The notes under the pieces: model-generated
Seen by the model: the letters and a program-made list of their open reading frames with translations, nothing else
What the model was told of the DNA's origin: nothing
The model's database searches: none
Part shown: piece after piece, positions 48,841 through 59,629 of the stretch
Layout of the letters: each line of letters begins with the position of its first letter
Numbering within the stretch: position 1 is the stretch's first letter
DNA from: Cliona cf. orientalis
Taxonomy: Eukaryota; Porifera; Demospongiae; Clionaida; Clionaidae
NCBI GenBank assembly: GCA_963930775.1
Contig: OZ005706.1
Span: 4,392,545-4,456,544, forward strand
Direction of reading: 5' to 3'
DNA: 64,000 nucleotides
Made by a program: the position numbers and the translations under genes

Positions 48841-49411
48841 TTCTTATAAGTACAAGACGTACGTTTTAGCTACCAACAGCTGTTGCATAAATATTATGAC
48901 AATGGTGTATACAGGTTTACATTCCTTTGTTAAACTGGTAATGGAAACGCAGTATATATATACAATAATTATTATGTACATTTACTATTATTAGAGGCTA
49001 CAAAATTGATCTCCATGCATTCTATGATTCTATTGTGTCCAGATCTTTACGCACGTTATATAATATCGCTATTATTATGGTAAATGGTCACATGTATGTA
49101 AGTAGCACCCTTAAGTTATGCAATGTTACGTAATCATCAAATGCTTTAAGGTCATAACTTGAAATGAAAACAAGTGACAAACTTTAAAATGTTTCTAGAA
49201 TCATTTTCCATAATATTCACCTGTATCTGTGCCAAATTTCACGATTCGATACCTTGACTGTTTCACAGAAGTATTCAAATTGCTACAGGATGTAATTATT
49301 CAATTTAATGGGGGTGTGGCTTGTAATCACATGTTCAGTAGGCGATCATGTCATAGTCTGGCGGGGCACATGGTACTAGTAGACTCGGTAGTTTGTACCT
49401 GCTGGTGAGTA
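48841..49411. other. Intergenic region between GFAT stop and V-ATPase exon
   Basis: Contains the GFAT 3' UTR, repeat K copy 2 (49075-49278) and the presumed promoter of the exon at 49412. No other gene seen. Confidence 0.5.
49075..49278. repeat. Dispersed repeat K, copy 2
   Basis: Direct-orientation match to 34528-34745 (GTATGTAAGTAGCACCCTTA, CCAAATTTCACGATTCGATA). Confidence 0.8.
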
Positions 49412-49493
49412 ATGGCGTCTAAAGCTCTACCCAAGATCGCAGACGTAGAGGAAGAGAGTCAGTATGGATGCGTATTTGGAGTGTCAGGTCCTG
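49412..49493 (+). CDS. First coding exon of V-type ATPase catalytic subunit A; rest not found
   Basis: ATG at 49412 reads MASKALPKIADVEEES then QYGCVFGVSGP, followed by a strong donor (CCTG|GTAAGTC) in phase 1. The pattern LPKI.D...ES..G.V.GVSGP is the N-terminus of V-ATPase subunit A, the ATP-hydrolysing subunit of the V1 sector of the proton pump. The next residues (VV.A..M.GA) should follow, but no later exon of this roughly 615-aa protein was recognised to 64000. Either the first intron is longer than 14 kb and filled by mobile elements, or this is a fragment from a duplication or misassembly. The upstream region is not TATA-bearing in an obvious way. Confidence 0.65.
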
Positions 49494-49690
49494 GTAAGTC
49501 TAAATTGTTGTGCTATTAAATGGCTAAAGCAGGTAGCTACTTCAATGCAACGCATTGCATCATCGCTTTTGATGCATATCTGGTTTGCAGGGGGGGTCTA
49601 GGGGGTCCGGACCCCCACTCCTCCTGAGATTCATTGTTATTAGTAATATTAGAGCTTTCTGACTTATCTGACACTCCCTGAGTCCAGCTA

Positions 49691-50001
49691 GTCTCGCAAG
49701 CCACACCCTTCAATCTCCGCACGCGAGAAAGAGGGTCTGGTAACTTCGCGTACATCGAGTTGTACACGCTCCAAGATCCTGGAGCGACCAATCAGATTGC
49801 AGCAGTGTTACCATAGCGCAATAGCCGCGCATTGATATCACGCGCCTATATGAATGCTAGGCAAGCGCGCGCCGCGCAATCTAAACTTAACATGATGTCA
49901 CGTAAAACAGTCCATTATTGCATTCCAGCAGCACAACTCTATGTACGCGAGGTTACCAGACCCTCTTTCTCTCGGAGATTGAAGGGTGTGGCTGGCGAGA
50001 C
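49691..50001. mobile_element. MITE family D, copy 3 (311 bp)
   Basis: GTCTCGC.AGCCACACCCTTC at both ends in inverted orientation, TA flanks at 49689-49690 and 50002-50003. Interior GAGGGTCTGGTAAC and ACATCGAGTTGT are shared with the other D copies. Lies just 3' of the V-ATPase exon. Confidence 0.85.
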
Positions 50002-50316
50002 TAGAGTCCAGCAAGGGATACATTAGCTCACTGTTCTTTAATGATCGAGAATAACGACCTTTACCAACCTAGGTAGTCATGTGATGTATCACAAGCATGC
50101 GCATATGCGCGATATGCGTGATCTGAGCTCTGCTCAGTACTGTGCATCTGGATTATACTGTCTGACACACCATGAAATTGAAACAAAGTCTAATATTAAA
50201 GTTCACTGATCACATCCTACTTTCAAAGGTAAGACATTTGTCCAAGCAAATGCTATGCATATGGCTGTATTAGCTGTTTAGTGGTGATAGTGCAAGCATT
50301 AAACGAGGAGGCGGGG

Positions 50317-50324
50317 TATAAAAG
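50317..50324 (+). promoter_or_regulatory. TATA box of the transposase gene
   Basis: TATAAAAG preceded by GGCGGGG, 14 bases inside the left terminus and 237 bases before the ATG. A similar GGGTATTTAAGG motif faces inward near the right end (about 54429-54440, minus strand) and could serve the second gene. Confidence 0.5.
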
Positions 50325-50560
50325 GGCCCGCCCTGGACGGAAGCAATGTTTATTTTACCACATCCGTCACATGAGCCAATATGGCTGTATTACAAAAATT
50401 CGCGAGTTATCTTGCCATGCCGGCAATGGCGCCAGCTATTTTGCACATGACAAACACACAGTACAGTACAGCGAACCAGCGTTGGCGCCATAGCGCGAAT
50501 ATAAAGAAAGCGCGAGACACCCCAGAGACACCTTTTCGAAGGCACCTGTAAGGAAAAAAA

Positions 50561-53381
50561 ATGGCTACTTTGAATGAGCAGAGAAAGAAGCGCGCGAGAC
50601 TAGGATTTCGGTACACTATGGAGCTGAACTTCGCCAGTGAAGATAGCAAGAAGTCGTTCTTGTCGAGGGTGGAGAGCGCTAAACAGAGACTCGCTCCCAG
50701 AGGCTCACCGCCGCTGGACAGTCGCGAGCTACTTAGCTCTCTATTGGATTTGGCTGAGGCCACTCCTCCACCTGCTACCACGTGCACTGGAGATCAGTTT
50801 CGAAGCCAGGCAGTCCCTACAGGATCCATGACAATGCTGGAAAACTCAGGTGTGTATTAATAGATACACGTAATGGCTTAGTCATAAACAACAAACTAAC
50901 TGTTGTGCTTAGGATTCTTTGTACCCGGTGATGAAGGCAATGATGAAGCCCAATCATTATTTGTTTGTGAGCGCAAGACGTTTGAGGATCTTTGCGCTGG
51001 GCTCATACAACCATGTCAGTGCCAAGCTAGTGCACGGAAGATGATCAAGACTGTTCAGGTGTGCATAGCCCATTCAAGTGAACTTATCAAATATTTAGTC
51101 GATGTTTATATGCATGTACATGTACCTCAGAGAGGACATGTCCTCCGTGTCGAGTTTCAGTGTCAGCAGTGTAAACAGAAGCAGCGGTGGGCCAGTTCAC
51201 GAACACTTGGAGGACGCTACCTTATTAACCAGAAGTAAGTATCCATTATTTTCCCTTCGTTACAAGAGCTAGGTACTGAAATATTTTCAGGATCGTGCAT
51301 TCGTTTACCTGTGCTGGTATTCTGCCAAGCCAGTACATCCATTTTTCCACTCATGCAAACTTGGGCACACTGGGTCCATGGTATATCAATTCGGGTGAGT
51401 TTGCAAAAGAAATGGGGTGATGGTCGATTGACTCTTTGCTATTTGCTAGTCTACAAAAGTGGTGGGTACTTGGAAGCAGTGAACACCTGTGCCAAGTTAT
51501 CAATGATGAAAGCTATCACAGAAGTGAAAGCATTGCCAAATTACGCTGCTAGTGGTGAGGTACGTATGTGCACATTTATAACCCTGCTACGAATTAATGA
51601 TAAATAATGTTGTATCTCTCAACAGTGGGTTATTACTGATGCTCGACACGACTCGACATCCAATGCCTTCCATACCACTGTCCCCTGCTTGTCTGGAAGG
51701 TAATTATGTGTTCAATTGTTGTTGTGAATAGGTGTATAGAACATGATACGTTACATGTATACATACGTTATTGTATTATAATTATTATGATAGCACCAAA
51801 CGAATTCTTGGCTGTGCAACAGTATCCAGAAAGGAGCATGCCATCGCTCAAACAAGGGAACTTGAGGCCACCAAAGCAGTACTTCCTCAAGTCCTTGAAC
51901 AAGGTGGTATATTTCATGTATTTATGTGAACATTGATTATTGAATTAGATCTATACATGTATGCAGATCTGAAGGTTGTGGAAGTAGCGCATGATAATGC
52001 AGCAACAGTCAAGAATTACATCACCGAGGATTTACATCTCCTGAACTCATACGACACGTGGCATGGTACAGTTGCTGATTCCCAATACTTGTCATGGTGT
52101 TCAGTGTGCTTTAATTAGGTACCAAGAATGTAGCAAAGGGCATGAGGAAGATCTCATGTGGTACCAAAAAGACAGAAGGAAAATCTTGGTTTGTAGAGTT
52201 ATCAGACAAATGTAAGTTACCAACTCATGAGTCTCCACCATTGTGATGTTCTACATGCATGTACATGTAATTAGGCAAAAGTACAAAAGTTCATCTGTAC
52301 TACTGCATGAAAAACTGTGCCCAGTCTCCAACAAAGCTTAGGGAGAGCATTTTAAACATTATTAGCCACTACCAGGTGAGTCAGAAGCATAGACTACCCT
52401 CTTATGTATGACTTTACACAATAATTCTTGCTATACAAAGAACAAGCACTCCCAGTGCCACGAAGAATCCTTCTGTAGACGCTCTGGGTACAGTCCCTCA
52501 AAGTTGCGACTCACCGATCCTGCCGCAATACAGGCATATGAGAAGGCACTCAAGGCCACTCTCATTTACAAGAATGCGGAATCATACTGTCGGGTAAGTA
52601 ATTTTGAAAGATTTTACGACATGTGTTGAGCAAGTTAATCTATCATTAGTGTCGGGATACTTTCTGGATCGAGTCGTTCAACCATCAGTTGCTCACTTAC
52701 CTTCCCAAACGTATTCATTTTGGCTCCACCACCTTCAAGATGAGAATGAACCTTGCTGTTATGGATTGGGTATAATAATGCTCATAATTTATTGTGTTCA
52801 CACATGTTGACTCTCACCCCCCCCCCCCCCCCCCCCTCCCGGCACACTAACTAATATCTAGAATGAGAATGTACAAAGAGCCAGCACAAGTGAGCATTTT
52901 GTTTTGGATATGAGGAGACCCGACCGAAGAACTCCCATGAAGGTGCTAGTCAAGAAGACTTTTAATTTTGTTGGTGATATCTGGAGGACATACACTTGTT
53001 GGAAGGTTACCGACCTCAGGTGAGCGAGAGCATCTTGTATGGTGGATAATGGTGTGGTACTTCATGTACAATATTATTGTGTGTATGCACATGTTCATAT
53101 ACACTTGCATGTACATGTACATGTATTATGCATGTTTGCATGTATCTCGCCCTTGCTCCCTCCCTTTCTCCCCCTTCTAAGTGAATCCTAACCTGAAATT
53201 ATATTGAGGGTGGAGAGAGAGTGACATAGTGTATACCACAGTGTTTTTCTTTTCATAATCTTATAGGGAAGTGGATGAGAACGACAGTGATGTGGATGTG
53301 GGTGATGAGGAGGATGATATATTGGCTGATGGGGAAGGCTTACTGGAGGATGAAGTTGATGAGGTGGAACAGCAAGAATAA
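50561..53381 (+). CDS. Kolobok-type DDE transposase, 591 aa, 14 exons, intact
   Basis: Exons: 50561-50849, 50913-51058, 51131-51234, 51291-51394, 51450-51559, 51626-51699, 51794-51903, 51967-52065, 52119-52211, 52275-52375, 52441-52593, 52650-52769, 52862-53019, 53267-53381. Sum 1776 nt, every phase matches. The N-terminal third has a zinc-binding-like part (CQQCKQKQRW, then FTCAGIL). The catalytic region reads ITDARHDSTSNAFHTT (Asp at about 256/260), EVAHDNAATV (about 322), SYDTWHGTKNVAKGM, KVHLYYCMKNCAQSPTKL, and FWIESFNHQLLTYLPKRIHF with Glu469. This order (D.R.DS..., D, D.WH..K, E...H..LL.Y.PKR.HF) is the Kolobok layout. The C-terminal tail is acidic (DVDVGDEEDD). Introns are 51-247 nt. 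It should cut and paste at TTAA. Absence of any lesion argues for recent activity or domestication. Confidence 0.75.
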
Positions 53382-53451
53382 ATGAACTGTATAGCAACAT
53401 GTAAGTGTGTGAAACTGCCTAATAGTACGTGTACATATGAGTGTGATTATA

Positions 53452-54219
53452 TTAGAAGCGTGATGATGGTTGGAAGTCGGTGTAAGGGACTCCGGGTGGA
53501 TTGGGAAATCGACCACGCACCTCCTGAAAAGATCACACTTATTGTTATTGTAAGTTGCTATGGTTGTAGACTACCTATACTTACCCTTACTACACATGCA
53601 GGCAGCACATCCCTGGTGTCTAGTACACTTGTCTTGGTGCACTTATAGTGTACGTATTCGGAATGGTTCCACACACCCAGCTGACTCAAGAAGGTCCAAA
53701 ATTTCCTATACAAAGCAAAGCGCTTGGAGTTGTTTGCAAGACTGGGTGCCGAAGAGCCCCTCACCCAGCTAGGTGGTCGGTCTACCACACAGGGGGAGAG
53801 GTGGCAGTATGGACAGGCATTCGGTCCATCGAGCTCTGGAGGATCATAACCACTTGGACCTATAAAGATAAGTTACCACTATAATATTATGTAATGTATA
53901 TAGAGCTCTGGAAAATTGGTGATAATGTTTAGTAACTGCAGGATAACCTTTCTTGGACTTCTCTGCTGTGGGAGCAGTGACTTGGCCAGTAGCAGAAGAA
54001 CTGGAAGAACTGGTAGACTGACAGCTGTCAAGGATACACCTCGTGGATGAGAGCTCTATCCCTGGATAGGAGGCTACCAAGACTCTGAACCCCTCCAAAA
54101 AGTCATTTGGAGGCTGTTCCTTGTAGTATACTTCAAGCTAATGGATATTTAGTTATTATTTATTATGTTTTGTTGATATTCAGCTAGCTCACCTTGAGTT
54201 TTGCCTGTGAAGCCATCAT
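53452..54219 (-). CDS. Uncharacterised 190-aa second protein of the Kolobok-like element
   Basis: Exons in transcript order: 54219-54193, 54137-53948, 53868-53585, 53523-53452 (573 nt, phases match). One donor (AAAG|GTTATC) is weak. It begins MMASQAKLK, followed by LEVYYKEQPPNDFLEGF, a Ser-rich linker (STSSSSSSATG), then a Cys motif NACPYCHLSPCVVDRPP, a helical block RFALYRKFWTFLSQLGVW and the end RFPNPPGVPYTDFQP. The CPYC...PC pattern suggests one metal site. I recall similar short proteins as unnamed families in cnidarians, but not a function. Its position inside the TIRs suggests a DNA-binding or regulatory partner of the transposase. That role is inference. Confidence 0.65.
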
Positions 54220-54508
54220 TAATTTTGTTAGGTTTTTTGTTATGAAACTGTCAGACAGCAGCTGTTCAAATTTCTATTGTTTGGCGCGCTTGTATGGTAC
54301 CGCGCATGCTATGTAAAGTGCATTGTGAGGGCTTCACAGTGGTAAGAGAATGGCTACATAGCCATGGCAAACTCGCCGAATTTGAATCTTGGCGGCGAGG
54401 TCAAAGGTCGTGCCCTGGGCACGCGCCTTAAATACCCGCAGTCCGCAAACGATCGCGCGTTGGAAACTTTCGCGTATTGCAATATTTAACCCCAACTTCC
54501 TCGTTTAA

Positions 54509-55032
54509 GTAAGTTAATTAATTGGGCGTGGCCCGCTAATTAGGGGGCGTGGTCGTGAAAATTTTTCGCGCGCTTTGCACACACAACTACTTCTCTTCCT
54601 TGACCCCCCTTCTCTTAAAATCCTGTATCCACCCCTGCTACCTGTGTCTATCTAGTGTGGTCCCAGACCCTTCCTCTTTGGTCACGAAAAAAGGAGGAGA
54701 AGGAAGGGTCTGAGCAAATGGCCTACCCTTCGACGTAGCCAAGGCTGGAATGCTGCCGTGGGTGATAAGTATAGGTTATATACCGAGGTGCAGGTCTCTA
54801 CGCTATTTACACAACCGAGGGCCGAAGGCCCAAGGCTATGTAAATCGCATAGTGACGGAACCGAGGTATATAACGGACTTGTACCATGGGCTACGTGGCC
54901 CCGATGACGCATGCATCCTCATGGTAGCGCAGTACAGTCCTATTGGTGTGCCCTGAGGTAGTTATCAGATTTTGTATATAAGTACAAGGTTTGATAAGTG
55001 ATTTATCAACCTCATATGGAGAAATCTGATTA
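54509..55032. other. Repeat-rich intergenic DNA
   Basis: Holds a D-like foldback remnant at 54657-54716 (CCCAGACCCTTCCTC and GAGAAGGAAGGGTCTG) and repeat E copy 2 at 54766-54920. No gene. Confidence 0.6.
54766..54920. repeat. Foldback repeat E, copy 2 (inverted relative to copy 1)
   Basis: Complement of 35251-35402: GAGGGCCGAAGGCCC hairpin, TCTACGC.ATTTACA, and CCATGGGCTACGTGGCC at the end. Confidence 0.7.
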
Positions 55033-55278
55033 CCGTATTTCTTCTAAAAATTCGGCCCTTCTAATTATTCGGCACCCTTTACCGAATGGTTGAATATAGT
55101 CTCTAATTTTTCAGCAAAGGTCGTCATGCGTATATACTATAAACGGGAATGGAAGGCGCACGCAGACAGAATGATGAATATTAACCTCTAAAAATTCGGC
55201 GAAGCTAAAGCAATTGCTTTAGCTTCGCCGAATTTTTATTATTATTATTTTCATGCCGAATTTTTAGAAGAAATACGG
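55033..55278. mobile_element. MITE family A, copy 3 (246 bp) with central hairpin
   Basis: CCGTATTTCTTCTAAAAATT and AATTTTTAGAAGAAATACGG, TA at 55031-55032 and 55279-55280. At 55190-55238 a perfect inner palindrome centred on CAATTG (arms AAAAATTCGGCGAAGCTAAAG) is present, not seen in the other copies. Confidence 0.85.
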
Positions 55279-55376
55279 TAGTCAGAATTTACAACCATGG
55301 TACAATTGCATGGCACTTGCGATAAGTGTGCGGTATGTATGTGTGGTCGATGAATAATGTTGTGCGACTTGACACA

Positions 55377-56750
55377 ATGATGGAGTTTTCAAGCGAAGAC
55401 ATCGAACGTGCTATCGATACTGCCATGCAAAAAGCTGAGGTAAAAGAATTGAAAAAGGAGCAGCGAGGTACAATACACGAATTTGTAAGTGGCAGGGATG
55501 TGTTTGTGTCGCTCCCGACTGGGTACAGTAAATCGTTTTGCTACGCTTTGTTGCCCGCTGTGTTTGACGAGCTTCATGGGAGTATTGGAACTTCTATTGT
55601 GATATGTGTCTCTCCGTTGACAGCTTTGATGATGGAACAGAGAAACAGGTTTATCATGCGTGGAATAACAACGGAGTTTGTTGGAGAACTACAGCAAGAT
55701 GTGGACGCCATGGAAAGTGTGAAGTCTGGGAAAATTCAGCTGCTGTTTATCAGCCCAGAGTCATTGCTGAATAATCCACAGTGGAGAGAGATGCTGATCT
55801 CTCCAGTATACCAGACAAATTTGGTTGCGCTAGTAGTTGATGAGGCACATTGTATTATACAATGGTAAGTGGCTGGTGATCATTAATTGGAGTAGTGACT
55901 ATGAGAATATGCATACAGGGGTGATAGCTTTCGGACGGACTATCGACGTCTTGGTGAGATTAGAGGCCTGATTCCCATCACTGTACATGTAATGGCTGTA
56001 ACTGCCACTGCCACCAAGTCGTCCAGAAGCAAAATAATGCACATACTCCAGATGGAGAGATCACAAATTGTGTACATCTCGCCCTGCAAGAAGAATATAT
56101 TTTATATGGTGAAGAAAAAACCACCCATGGAGGAATTCGTTCATGAATTAGCAGATTCACTATGCAATTTGAAAACCTCTATGCCCAGAATCATCATCTT
56201 CTGCCGACGCTACATGGAATGTGCGCAGATGTATCAATTGTTCCACCATTATCTCGGGAAAGACTTCACGGAGCAATCTGGGATTGCAAAGTGCAGATTG
56301 GTAGATATGTATTGTAAGTGTACAGAGCCAGATGTCAAAGAGGCAATAGTATGAGCATTTTCCTTACCCAATGGTAACTTATGAATTATCATTGCTACCA
56401 TTGCATTTGGGATGGGACTGGACTGCCCCGATGTACAAGTTTTTCACTGGGGTCCATCACATGACATTTATGTTCAAGAAACAGGAAGAGGTGGCAGAGA
56501 TGGATTTTTGTCATGTGCTCTACTCTTCTATTGTGATTCAGACAATAGAACATCATCACCACTCATGATGGAATACTGCACTCTGAAAACTTGTCACCGA
56601 ACCCAACTTTTTCAAGATTTTGAAGAATCTGACATGAGAGTTGCTGCTTGTAGACCTTGTATGTGTTGCAATGAGTGTATGGTGACGTGTAAGTGTGTCT
56701 CTTGTAATACAGGTTGTAGTATCAAGAATGCATTTCACTGTGTAGCTTAA
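55377..56750 (+). pseudogene. RecQ-like DNA helicase, two in-frame TGA codons
   Basis: Exon 1 55377-55864, exon 2 55919-56750 (TG|G phase join, GTAAGT donor). Motif I VSLPTGYSKSFCY (Walker A with Tyr-Ser), VSPLTALMMEQ (Ia), motif II VVDEAHCIIQWGDSFR, motif III VMAVTATATK, then RIIIFCRRYMECAQM. In [30 protein letters not shown], stops at 56352-56354 and 56382-56384 interrupt clear RecQ sequence. The second sits where the family has Arg, so CGA to TGA fits. Motif VI is [10 protein letters not shown]. The C-terminus is Cys-rich ([19 protein letters not shown]) and ends at 56750. Such solo RecQ copies are common in sponges and cnidarians as I recall. Converges with the DUF6589-like gene, 163 bp away. 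Confidence 0.8.
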
Positions 56751-56913
56751 ATATTAAAATTGTAATAATAATTATTACTTTGGTGATTCTCAATAATAAA
56801 TATTATGTGAAGGTCAGATAAACAATTACGTAATAAGAAGCATACACAAGAGAGATGTTATTAAAATCACACCTCTTTTCAGCCATGAACAAAATTTGTT
56901 TTTATCCATTCTC

Positions 56914-58819
56914 TCAATGATTGCTGCCCGTGACACTTTTGAACTCGTGTTTTCGCCTGGGATACTTCTCAAAAACATCTTTTGCTTGTAGCTGATTGAC
57001 TATCCTTTTGAGATCTTTTTCACGTGATGCTTGTGTGTGTTTGCCTGACGGTTGGCGAACAGAAGATTTAGCATCAAATTGCTTACAGACGTTAAGGAGG
57101 GGTCCCACACACTTCCCAATGCGGAGTATTGTCCTTGGTGTTAGGTTGGATCCTTGATGACCAAGGACAGATTTCACTGTTCGGTTCAAATGTTCCATGT
57201 GTAGGTCACAGGGCTTGTTGTCTCCAGCCTTGCCCTTTGTGTTCACGAATTGTGACCAAATCATCTGTTCCCTTAGCCGAGGTGGTAGTACATGAGTGTT
57301 GATAAGTAGTTTAACTGCTTCAAGGGAATACTTCGTCCTTTTGGATGACTTAAATATCGGTAGGAAAAACAGCCAATAACGGACCACCCTTTCTCCATCG
57401 CCCTCTTTAATAGCATCTTCAAATTCTGCATTGAGTAGGCTTAATGTGAGCACTTCACTTGCATAAGCAAAGACACCATCTGCACAAGATCCATGATCGC
57501 CAGTCTCCTTTCCAGGCCTTATTGGAAGATTGATGAGTCCTATTAACATGTTGAGGATGTGTTCGTGAAATGCTGATCTGCCCTCAGAGCTCTGTAATTC
57601 ACAAGTGAGCGTTGCAGGAAGGTCTGACTCACAATTCTCCATTTTGAAATGCTTGAGAGTGGCTGCAATAATATGTCCTTCCATGACAATCTGAATATTA
57701 ACATAATATATAATTACTATTATACCAGTATCAACACATAAGGTTAAATGATATCACTGAGAATTGACTTTTTTTACTTACATTAAGAAAGTCTTCAGCT
57801 GCATTTGTTTTTTTTTTTTGGGAACATTCGTCCTATTAAATCAATGATTTCAATTGTGCAAGAGTTCCAGCATCCTTGTAAGCACCCTCTTTGTACAATC
57901 GTTTCCACAGCACCTGCAAGGATGTACAGGGTACACAGGCTTATTGAAATAAGACGCTTTATCATGAGGCCTTATTTGTATTATATTAACTTAAACAACT
58001 ACATCTCTTACCTCCATAAAACATACTTTGGTATGCCAGTCCTCTGCAACTGGAATAGTGCCTTCCAAACGACCAGCTGGATGTTGGGAGTTTTGTCGGA
58101 CTCTGCAGGCTGCTCGTGCTGTCTCAGCTGTCAGCTGGTCCCCCACCAAGTAGAATTTTGTGCGTATTCTCAACTTTCATCTCAGTAGTACCTACTTCTG
58201 GTATATCAACAGTAAAGGTGGTAAGAGTAACTGGAGAAAAGGGGGGACTCACTGGAGATTGGATGTCTGCTGGCCTAGGAGACTGAACACAGGGAGGTGT
58301 TAGAGATTCACCATCAAGGCTGATGTCAAATAATCCTGAGACATCCATGTCTAGCTCAGACTCTTCTGATGGTAGATGCAGAGGAGGTTGTGTCTGTGTC
58401 CTCGTTGAAACCTTTATTGTGCACACACTAACCATCAAAACGTTCATAAACTATTATCAGTCTTACCATTGGATCGGGAGAGGGGACTCAGACCACTAGG
58501 TCATCTTACCATTCAAGAACTTCTTCGTCATGACCATCAGCTATATTCTCCATCAATGCCATAGTCGAGGTATGAGTCAAACAAATCCCCAGTTTGTGCA
58601 GCCTAGTAAATACCTACAATAGAGTAAGGTAGGAGCAAGTCCAAGTAAGATGGCTGTCAGGGTTGGTGCCTTTTGCTCCAATTCACTCCATACTGTTTCC
58701 CATGTAAAGTGCTCCAGTGCTGTCGTATTGTTCATTCGGAGGATCGAGTCACGTGAATCTGAGCACACTCTATTTTGTGTGTGACATTGAATCACGTCAC
58801 GTTTTGCAGTTGATTTCAA
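56914..58819 (-). pseudogene. DUF6589-like protein, frameshifted
   Basis: Exons in transcript order: 58562-58510 (MALMENIADGHDEEVLE), about 58431-58012, 57913-57782, 57690-56914 (stop). Recognised DUF6589 blocks: YLVGDQLTAETARAACR, LEGTIPVAEDWHTKVCF, VLWKRLYKEGAY, then FHEHILNMLIGLINL, RYWLFFLPIF and KPCDLHMEHLNRTVKSVLGH. Lesions: an extra A in a run of four at about 58155 shifts ENTHK to the GDQLT frame. In the third exon TAA TAG plus an A12 run indicate paired one-base slips. The block FTWETVWSELEQKAPTL at 58635-58735 is probably another N-terminal exon. The family has no known function and appears with transposons in animals and fungi. Homopolymer errors in the assembly could explain the shifts. 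Confidence 0.7.
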
Positions 58820-59299
58820 ATGTTAGTAACGCGCGGCCCTTGTACCGTGACACAGTGCCTTTAATATAATTAGTGCGTGTTTCCCTGTCTGTGTAAACAA
58901 TGTCTACTGCTTATGTCTTATGCACATGGTGTACTGTAGCATATACAACCACTCAAATGTATCAGGCATATTGATGTGACTACTTCTATGAACTGGCTCT
59001 AATTGGTACAGGGAGGTATATGTGGATCATATTACTCCCTTGTACCCCACAGGGAGGGAAATCACAATTACACCCCACTTGTTGTAGTACACGAGTATAC
59101 ATGGGTGGGATATATTGAATGAAATAGCCAATACTGCACCCCTTTCAATAGTACTGTTAACTTTGATGTTGAAACTTGTATTCTATAGATATCTGTCAAA
59201 TGACGACTGCACCGCCACCTCCTAAGAGATAAAAGAGGTCAAAAGCAACAATGGCAGAGAATCCACCTAGAAGTTCAGGTGTGTGTTTACATGTGTGTG
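58820..59299. other. Intergenic, no supported gene
   Basis: A short open exon-like piece at 59251-59279 (MAENPPRSS then GTGTGT) is present, but it does not phase with the kinase-like frame downstream. Confidence 0.4.
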
Positions 59300-59314
59300 T
59301 ATGCGTTAATAGCA

Positions 59315-59629
59315 GCTTGGTGCGGTTATTTAAGATCTTGGGTTCCGAATCCTAGGGCTGGGGGTTCGATTCCCACCTGTTATAAAGTCACTTTATCCTC
59401 ATTGCTCCAGCATGCCTTTCTGTAAAATAGGGACCATGCATCCCATTGTCAGTGCCAAGACCTGGTGGGCTCCCTGTTGAATTTTAGGTGCCAAAACCAC
59501 ACCAGTAGTAAAGTTCCCAGGAAAAATATGCCAAACACACTGGCTTGTAACATCTCTGCCTAGCGTCCAGCGGAGTCCTTATGGGCTAGGGGGCATGACC
59601 ACATTAGTGGCAGTCCTTATTCCATTTGC
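59315..59629 (+). mobile_element. tRNA-derived SINE (315 bp) with perfect 15-bp target duplication
   Basis: TATGCGTTAATAGCA occurs at 59300-59314 and 59630-59644. The head (about 59315-59380) is tRNA-like, with GGGGGTTCGATTCCCACC as B box and T arm, and a TTGGGTTCCGAATCC anticodon-like part similar to class II (Leu-type) tRNAs. The body is unrelated, and the tail is CCTTATTCCATTTGC. Being complete with an undecayed duplication, it is a recent insertion. Confidence 0.85.

Larger units (their letters stand above)
50303..54504. mobile_element. Kolobok-like autonomous DNA transposon with two intact convergent genes (4202 bp)
   Basis: TTAA is duplicated at 50299-50302 and 54505-54508. Terminal inverted repeats start ACGAGGA and stay similar for about 21 bp (about 15 matches: ACGAGGAGGCGGGG versus ACGAGGAAGTTGGGG). 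Inside are a plus-strand DDE transposase (50561-53381) and a minus-strand 190-aa gene (53452-54219) ending 70 bp apart, tail to tail. Both have undamaged frames and coherent introns. TTAA target and transposase type fit the Kolobok superfamily. The boundaries rest on short TIRs, so they need a second genomic copy for proof. Confidence 0.7.

Noticed and set aside
56352-56384. Reassigned TGA codon
   Set aside because: TAG stops also occur in damaged frames, TGA ends the intact GFAT gene properly, and intact genes here contain no internal TGA.
56340-56400. Short intron removing the RecQ stop codons
   Set aside because: The interval encodes conserved RecQ sequence up to the stops and would be lost.
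59251-59279. Possible first exon (MAENPPRSS) of the kinase-like gene
   Set aside because: The donor phase does not match any acceptor that would enter the downstream frame without a stop.
59330-59400. Functional tRNA gene
   Set aside because: Good B box but no complete cloverleaf, and it is embedded in a 315-bp unit with a target duplication, so SINE.
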